Below, in pieces: positions 17,201 to 21,538 of a stretch of DNA of 21,538 bases; position 1 is the stretch's first letter; each line of letters opens with the position of its first letter. The stretch lies in the NCBI GenBank assembly GCA_963934295.1, contig CAWVXY010000052.1:1-21538 (forward strand), given 5' to 3'. The notes under the pieces are model-generated. The model saw only the letters and a list, made by a program, of their open reading frames with translations. It made no database searches and was not told where the DNA came from. The DNA comes from Seribacter sp963934295. GTDB taxonomy: Bacteria > Verrucomicrobiota > Verrucomicrobiia > Opitutales > Seribacteraceae. The position numbers and the translations under genes were made by a program.

Positions 17201-19638
17201 GTGTTGGGGATTGTGGAAATAGATGCGTTTGCTTCATAAGAATAAGTACCACTTCCATTTGATTCTCCAAAGGCAGAAGTTCCGATGGACAAGGTGAATT
17301 GTTTTCTTTGGAAGGATGCGTTCAAATCTAGATTGCTGTTGGCAGAAAAAGAAACATTTTGAGACTGAGGGTTGGAAAATGGATATCCGTACCAACGATT
17401 GAATTCCCAACCGGTAGAGGAAGTAGCATTAAGTTCAACCAAGTCTTCAAAAACAGGGCTCAAGTTCAAGTTGGATTGTCCGTTGACCAATCCTGCACCG
17501 TCAGTGTTTATGTTAATCGTGTAAGCATTCCTAGCAAAGGTTGCCTGAATCGAAATATTTTGGGGATATTGAGATAGATTTACAGTGGAAGAAAGGGAGG
17601 AGTTGGAATTAAGTGAAAATACATCTCCGCTCCACTGGGAAAAATGCCAGCCTGAGTTTGCGATTGCGTTGATTTGAGGATTATCAGTGATATCGTAGGC
17701 ACCGCCACCCGTTACAGAACCACTTCCTGAAGCAACGGATACGGTAACATTGTAGTCGACTAAAGTAAAATTGGCACTCAAAGAAACGGGACTCACAATG
17801 GCCAAACTATTATTGGCATCAGAATTACCATTTGTTAAAGCATTTAAGGAAGTTGCGTCACCTGTCCAGTTAGTGAATTGATAACCCGGGTCGGGTACTG
17901 CTGTAAGGGGGTAAACTTTGAAGTGCTCCCATGGACCAGATGAAGGGGTAATTGAAACTTGGCCACCATTATTTGCAGTTAATGTGACATTGTATTGTTT
18001 TGGTTTAAACAATGCCTTGACTGTCACATTGGCAGCATTTCTTGACATGACTACGGTGCTATTTTGATCTGTGAAATTTAACAACGAGCCATTTACATCC
18101 TCCCATTTGTCAAATTCGTAACCTTCCAATGGAGTGGCTGTAATTGCAACCTGTGACGAGTGATTATATAAAGCAGGAGTTGACGGAGACACGGAGGCTC
18201 CCCCGGGACCTGTCATTACTGTAAGAAGGTATTGATTTTCAGAAAAGTTTCCCGTGAAGGAAACATCTCCATTTAATGTGAAGATTGAAGGGGTTGAGGT
18301 AGTTGAGGAGAGCAGACTTAAGGAATTTGTGGAACTTGTCCAGGAATCAAAGCTGTAGCCATATTCAGGAGAGGCTGATAAAGTATAATTACTATCGTAG
18401 TAAAAAGGACCGGGTGATTGAACAATGGTAGCATTTCCTCCGCTCGTTGAGTTAAGTGTAATATTGTAAGGTAGTGGATCAAAAACCGCAACCAAAGCAT
18501 TTCCACCACCATGCACGGTAAGTGATGTGGAGGAAGATAGATTGTTATCTAGTCCAGAGGTTAAAAGATTACTAAAGGAATCATAATTAAGCCAATGACT
18601 AAACTGATACCCAGTCGCCGCCGTGGCAGAAATATTGGCATCGCTTCCATAAAGATAAACTCCTGAACCGGAAACCGTTCCTTTTCCGATCTTTGTAATC
18701 GTTACATTGTAGCTTTTAACTCTAAAGTGGGCGGTGACATTGCGATCCTGAGACATGAGTACGGTCGTATTTGCGGAGGAAGGATCAGTTACGCCAGATC
18801 CTATCCATTGTACAAATTCTCTGTGAGTATTATCAGGAACTGCATTTAAAGTTACTTCTGAGTCATAAGTGTATGGTCCTGTTGGATCTGGGCTAAGTGA
18901 ACCTCCACCAGATGCGGATGCAATTAAGTTTGCCTTAACTTGAAGCGAGGTCGAAAAGTTGTTATCTGGATCTTCAAAAGTACTTCCGTATTCCCATGTC
19001 GATCCACTTGGGGAAGTAGCATTACTCACTTTCAGATAAAGGTTTTGTGGGACACCAGATGAAAAAGCTGGCCATTTCCATTGTGGCCCCGTCACTGTAT
19101 TGTATCTTGCGGATGGCCCAGTAATTGTCCGGTCGTAAAACTTTATACAAATAGGATGGTTGGTGGGCGGATCGTTAGAGGCAATTATTACTTGAGAATT
19201 AACGTTATAATGAGCAGGTTCATTCGGATAAACGCTTACTAAATTTGAATTTTTTGTAAAAACGGTAGTAAACCCAAATGTGCCGTTTGCATATCCATAA
19301 CCACTGCTTGAGTCTCCTATTCTTGTTCCTTCGGTAAGTGGAATCCATTGGGTTCCATCCCTTCCAAATGGATGAGTCGAGTTTGCATCCGAAAAATACC
19401 CAAGAGTAACTAAGCATCCATCCCCATTATTCGTATTTCCTGAATCTAAAAGTTGACCGTTACGATCCTTAAGAAGGATAGCACTTGTTAAGTCTGTTTC
19501 GGAAGTCCAATGAATTACAATCTGCTGTTCATCAGCAAAAGAGGTGCGGAACGATAATATTAATAAAAAACAAATGTATAATAACTTCGACTCGAAAAAC
19601 GAAACTCCTAAAACACCCGATAATTTATAAAGATTCAT
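14254..19638 (-). CDS. Giant secreted InlB-type beta-repeat protein with cupredoxin-like insertion
   Basis: 1794 aa. The signal peptide ends near residue 35 (SFA, then DE). Residues about 37-205 form an N-terminal module that appears homologous to the start of the divergent gene at 19887 (LVTLGYF 76-82, WIPLT 98-102, IKFYD 165-169, RYNTV 179-183). About 17 repeats of 70-85 residues follow (about 232-1683), of the InlB B-repeat / Listeria-Bacteroides type: GYxFxxW in the middle and an AxF end. Repeat 11 contains a cupredoxin-like insertion (about 1080-1172). The C-terminal 111 residues hold 13 Trp, with GWIYL and GWQWTSS motifs. No leucine-rich repeats, LPXTG motif or catalytic domain are seen. 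Such repeats are usually structural stalks, so a large adhesin-like surface protein is the inferred role. No Shine-Dalgarno precedes the ATG. Confidence 0.85.
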   Translation of the reverse strand: MNLYKLSGVLGVSFFESKLLYICFLLILSFRTSFADEQQIVIHWTSETDLTSAILLKDRNGQLLDSGNTNNGDGCLVTLGYFSDANSTHPFGRDGTQWIPLTEGTRIGDSSSGYGYANGTFGFTTVFTKNSNLVSVYPNEPAHYNVNSQVIIASNDPPTNHPICIKFYDRTITGPSARYNTVTGPQWKWPAFSSGVPQNLYLKVSNATSPSGSTWEYGSTFEDPDNNFSTSLQVKANLIASASGGGSLSPDPTGPYTYDSEVTLNAVPDNTHREFVQWIGSGVTDPSSANTTVLMSQDRNVTAHFRVKSYNVTITKIGKGTVSGSGVYLYGSDANISATAATGYQFSHWLNYDSFSNLLTSGLDNNLSSSTSLTVHGGGNALVAVFDPLPYNITLNSTSGGNATIVQSPGPFYYDSNYTLSASPEYGYSFDSWTSSTNSLSLLSSTTSTPSIFTLNGDVSFTGNFSENQYLLTVMTGPGGASVSPSTPALYNHSSQVAITATPLEGYEFDKWEDVNGSLLNFTDQNSTVVMSRNAANVTVKALFKPKQYNVTLTANNGGQVSITPSSGPWEHFKVYPLTAVPDPGYQFTNWTGDATSLNALTNGNSDANNSLAIVSPVSLSANFTLVDYNVTVSVASGSGSVTGGGAYDITDNPQINAIANSGWHFSQWSGDVFSLNSNSSLSSTVNLSQYPQNISIQATFARNAYTININTDGAGLVNGQSNLNLSPVFEDLVELNATSSTGWEFNRWYGYPFSNPQSQNVSFSANSNLDLNASFQRKQFTLSIGTSAFGESNGSGTYSYEANASISTIPNTGYLFSGWTGDTQFIANANSNSTFVTIPNSPVSIAPTFTPKIYQITLNSDNNGTVTGDGNYSYGTTTNISAIGNGANLDAPAGYTLASWTITNQSGQVSQSSSNPLVLNVEGNYSIFANFEPVEVQLHDLNISISPQNGGQIFNDPSLRDWNNSNFTLASVITATPNPGYSFLGWANPDNKTISPNFKSPSITFTTDANASLVAKFAKNTISTLTRINGNGSTQTDSNETSLSFTALPDANNNFTGWAIDRNFTYDVTIGNSTVKQNSQVFFLNGKESPTLKLIKGYTYHFNCNISPHKFYLSTENNSTNFDSEFTHLNLSGSRTSNGTLTFTVPTNYNSNVDLFYCSDTDPFMGNKIEVINAISDEQILPFPNQAIVTPSIAHDISLLANFDLNRYEVTITSGNGGTITNGASGTFSHGSTINLTATPNQHFEFSHWEGTTFSSTSSSSTIATIASASQINAVFVPILYDLTLSKNITEAGNVFSISNTYKFENGTIVNIQANPNSGYIFSSWSLGNSLTSPSTTITMNGNTSVSATFNRKPAIVQQSIVTLDIFNNSEFNTIGGFITPDSFSGLKVGESIQISANDYPGYQFQNWIEDNNQTDSARTKTLILDENQTISAVFKKLSYEVNLISTPLVGGKILSNPGSTSQVQKLTFAHGEIVKITAIPNENYQFEQWSGSGLGGLNTTSKEIQLTVNQNINVNAKFIPLQPLDLKIIIEPVDTGFVIGDGSFVYNPTHPIYATPNTGYLFDTWEGVGIENASLQNSSVLLNEDKTIKAKFKIDPNYIGTGNPTNPGLHSLNIVAIPSNSGTMIGSGAYGTGWTDIKAISAIGYKFSYWDGNGVENNSSNETRFFLTSNTTLQAIFEPLLGNDLIANATMLGNSWWYSDWFGPFWHRDGDLWIYHAPLGWIYLIPENSAGSLWFWVDYLSGWQWTSSTVFPHFRGHSLAKWYWFNKEKSVQSNRLFFEYNDASGNGNWVQF
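14257..14589 (-). other. Trp-rich C-terminal domain of the giant protein
   Basis: Encodes residues 1684-1794: 13 Trp in 111 residues, many in spaced pairs (LWFW, GWQW, KWYW). The pattern is GWIYL, about 10 residues, then LWFW, GWQWTSS and VFPHF. I recall similar tails ending other verrucomicrobial secreted proteins, which suggests a cell-surface anchoring, sorting or sugar-binding domain. Function is unknown. Confidence 0.6.
14590..18945 (-). repeat. About 17 diverged InlB-like protein repeats
   Basis: Encodes residues about 232-1683. Each unit begins with a strand such as NVTITKIGKGTVSG, has a Y/H-rich turn then xISATxxxGYxFxxW, and ends in a ...VxAxF strand with a Tyr/Phe before the next unit. 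The units are well diverged, with no near-identical DNA copies visible, so the array looks old rather than recently expanded. Asn, Ser and Thr are very abundant. Confidence 0.75.
16123..16401 (-). other. Cupredoxin-like domain inserted in InlB-like repeat 11
   Basis: Encodes residues about 1080-1172 of the giant protein. The segment LIKGYTYHFNCNISPHKFYL followed by GTLTFTVP and LFYCSDTDPFMGNKIEV resembles small secreted cupredoxins, whose type 1 copper ligands are His, Cys, His and Met. Here His1110, Cys1159 and Met1166 are in place. The expected second His between Cys and Met is absent and the spacing is C-x6-M. Copper binding is therefore doubtful. Repeat sequence resumes afterwards (ISLLANFDLNRY). 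Confidence 0.6.
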
Positions 19639-19886
19639 AAAATATCAGCCAAATAGATTCCAATTCACTTTGGTTGTTAAAAATATAGAGACTGGGCTTG
19701 ATCTCATAACTAAAATGTACTCCCTATAAGGCTAAATTTGCAAGTATAATCCCATAATAAAAATGTGTAGAAAAATACATGACTTTCATTAATAATATCT
19801 TATGAGTTCAACTAATCAGTCTAGAAGATTTTATACTATTTTATATTTGACCTTTAGGGTGTTAACAACGAGATTTAATTAGTTAA
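19639..19886. promoter_or_regulatory. Divergent intergenic region between the two surface-protein genes
   Basis: 248 bp, A/T-rich, separating the leftward giant gene from the rightward beta-strand-repeat gene, so it must hold both promoters. For the rightward gene there is a consensus -10 TATAAT at 19745-19750 without a good -35, and a weaker TTCAAC (19807-19812), 19 nt, TATACT (19832-19837). No clear operator palindrome or Shine-Dalgarno was found on either side. Confidence 0.3.
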
Positions 19887-21538
19887 ATGCCCGCTAGCCC
19901 GTACAAAAGACTTTTTATATGCATTGTCCTTGTGTATTTTCAATTCTTCACCCATTTGAATATTCACGGACAAACATCTACTTTAGTTAACTGGTCGACT
20001 TGGGACGAATGGCAAACAGGAAGCGGTACTGACCCGGGAGGAAATACACTTCTTTTGTATGGTTTAAATGCCGCAGGTGCATCTCCTACTGCTCTGCACG
20101 CTGATGATGGACCCAACACCACTTACGATGGTGATCTTGTGGAGCTTGGTTTTTTTAAACTTGCCGATGGAACCGCTTCCAATACCGCATTTAAGGGGGT
20201 TTGGACACCACTAACGACGAAAACGACGATTGGGCAAAACACTAGAATATATAATGGAAGCGGTACTGATGCATATACCATTCCGGCAGGTGAATTTAGC
20301 TTTGAGACATCTTTTAGTGATGATGGCGGTGGGCAAGATGCTGATTATGCAATTACAAATCCATACGGAAATACGAATCAAGAGAAAATTTCTACTGATA
20401 CTCAAGCAGCCCTGTCTGATCATTTGACTATACTAGATAACAGTGTGGACGCTGGTGCTTCCGCGCTGATCGGTGTTCGTTTTTATGACATCAACACCGG
20501 GGGAGATGGTTCTACTACAAAAGCCACCAACGGTACTACCAGATATAACACTGTTATGGATGCAGCTTGGGCATGGCAGAAAAGAGGTAGCGGTACGGCA
20601 GTGTCGATTCTTTTGCATGAATCAGGAGGGGCAGACGATACATCCGTTCAGTTTGAGTTTGATAATACAACCTATGGAGATAACGGATCCTATACTGCTA
20701 AAGTAGGAACCGGGAACAACTCTGTTAGTGATGCCGCAGCAAATTCCCTAAATGATGACGACTATGTAGCTACGGTGACATATTTTAGTGACGCAGCTAG
20801 TGCCACAACTTTGGATTTGGATGATGATGACGGTATAGGATCAACAATAATCAGTGGTTTCGATGGTACCAATACCTCAAGTAAACTTACTGGAGGGGAT
20901 GATGGCACTTTTCTCACCATTCATTCAGCAACGGGAAATACGGGTAACGATGCATTTGAATTTGCTGGTGATATTTACGAAACCTCTTCAAGTAGTTCCG
21001 ATTTATCAATTACTAAAACGGGTGGAGGGGATCAAAAGTTAACTGGAAACATTAACTTAGCTTCAGGCAGTGGAGACAAAGGATATATAAATCTTTTGGA
21101 AGGGGGACTTACTCTAAATCCAGGATCTGGAGAAACACAGGTAATAGAATATTTAAAAGGGGCAGCGGGCACAACCCTCACTTTAGATAATACCGGTGCG
21201 GGTACCATCGAATTGGGTTTTGCTCAATCGCAAGGGGGTGCCACTTTTTCTGGTGGTGTGGCGTTAACGGGCACAGGGGCTTCAAATATAATTAAGGTAG
21301 CTACAGGTACAACTGCGGCTGATTACGCTAAGGAACAGGTCTTTGCTACTGGAGTTATTAGTGGTTCTGAAAAGCTTACCAAATCAGGTGTAGGTCGACT
21401 AAAGTTAACCGGAGATAATACATTCAGTGGTGGCATGGATATTAATGACGGAACCGTGGTTGCTGGTCATGCAGATGCATTGGGAGGAAGTGGTAATACG
21501 GTTACCATTAATAAAGGAAAACTCGAGGTGAGTTCAGG
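19887..21538 (+). CDS. Secreted autotransporter-associated beta-strand-repeat protein (3' end beyond window)
   Basis: An open frame of 550 codons runs from ATG 19887 to the window edge with no stop. Residues 1-28 are a signal peptide. Residues about 31-260 carry an N-terminal module matching the start of the giant protein at 14254-19638: DLVELGFF (83-90), WTPLT (106-110), GEFSFETSF (135-143), GVRFYD (196-201), RYNTV (219-223) and AWAW (227-230). Residues about 300-495 are Gly/Asp/Thr-rich beta-strand sequence. Residues 497-548 form a clear autotransporter-associated beta-strand repeat (PATR type): LTKSGVGRLKLTG, NTFSGGMDINDGTVV, ADALGGSGNTVTI. Such repeats build passenger beta-helices, but no C-terminal barrel or sorting tail can be judged because the gene is cut. 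It is likely a large surface or exported protein. Confidence 0.85.
   Translation, partial: MPASPYKRLFICIVLVYFQFFTHLNIHGQTSTLVNWSTWDEWQTGSGTDPGGNTLLLYGLNAAGASPTALHADDGPNTTYDGDLVELGFFKLADGTASNTAFKGVWTPLTTKTTIGQNTRIYNGSGTDAYTIPAGEFSFETSFSDDGGGQDADYAITNPYGNTNQEKISTDTQAALSDHLTILDNSVDAGASALIGVRFYDINTGGDGSTTKATNGTTRYNTVMDAAWAWQKRGSGTAVSILLHESGGADDTSVQFEFDNTTYGDNGSYTAKVGTGNNSVSDAAANSLNDDDYVATVTYFSDAASATTLDLDDDDGIGSTIISGFDGTNTSSKLTGGDDGTFLTIHSATGNTGNDAFEFAGDIYETSSSSSDLSITKTGGGDQKLTGNINLASGSGDKGYINLLEGGLTLNPGSGETQVIEYLKGAAGTTLTLDNTGAGTIELGFAQSQGGATFSGGVALTGTGASNIIKVATGTTAADYAKEQVFATGVISGSEKLTKSGVGRLKLTGDNTFSGGMDINDGTVVAGHADALGGSGNTVTINKGKLEVSS

Noticed and set aside
14590..18945. Recent tandem DNA duplication or a CRISPR-like array
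   Set aside because: The repeats are visible at protein level only, and the DNA units are strongly diverged with no constant spacers.
14254..19638. A true Listeria internalin-like invasion protein
   Set aside because: Only the B-repeat type is shared; there are no leucine-rich repeats, GW modules or LPXTG anchor.
20211..21042. Several short open frames of 60-77 codons inside 20211-21042 on both strands
   Set aside because: They lie in other frames of the long open gene starting at 19887, whose translation has clear signal peptide and repeat motifs.

Overview
The window looks like a chromosomal segment of a Gram-negative, AT-rich member of the Verrucomicrobiota, most likely Opitutia/Puniceicoccales. 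No 16S gene is present, so this rests on gene content. The indicators are a secreted protein resembling the TIGR02597 family (as I know it, largely verrucomicrobial), a giant InlB-type beta-repeat protein with a Trp-rich C-terminal domain, an autotransporter-associated beta-strand-repeat protein, and a Lys-rich-tailed DksA/TraR protein between ileS and lspA. The LPS genes kdsB and lptF/G imply an outer membrane.

Positions 1-11709 are a compact housekeeping block. An initiator tRNA is followed by rpsB-tsf. A CaCA-family cation antiporter gene converges on tsf and diverges from an ileS / DksA-like / lspA run. This meets, tail to tail with a 1-nt gap, a leftward trpB-yicC pair whose stop and start codons overlap. 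Rightward kdsB and lptF/G then supply KDO activation and LPS export. Several core proteins deviate from textbook sequences: IleRS has lost two of its four C-terminal zinc Cys, the DksA-like protein has lost three of four and carries AT-hook motifs, ribosomal protein S2 has a long charged tail, and the initiator tRNA has a paired 1:72 position. Hardly any start codon has a Shine-Dalgarno sequence.

Positions 11710-21538 are a surface-protein region of three large secreted proteins separated by AT-rich intergenic DNA. The first (11876-13840, +) is a TIGR02597-like protein whose domain appears to be interrupted twice by Gly-rich repeat modules. The second (14254-19638, -) is a 1794-residue protein with about 17 InlB-like repeats, a cupredoxin-like insertion and a terminal domain with 13 Trp in 111 residues. 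The third (19887 to the window end, +) is an open-ended, 3'-truncated gene for a beta-strand-repeat protein.

The second and third are divergently transcribed and appear to share a homologous N-terminal module of about 170-200 residues, placed ahead of two unrelated repeat architectures. This is the best candidate for something undescribed here: a mix-and-match surface-protein family with a common N-terminal head.
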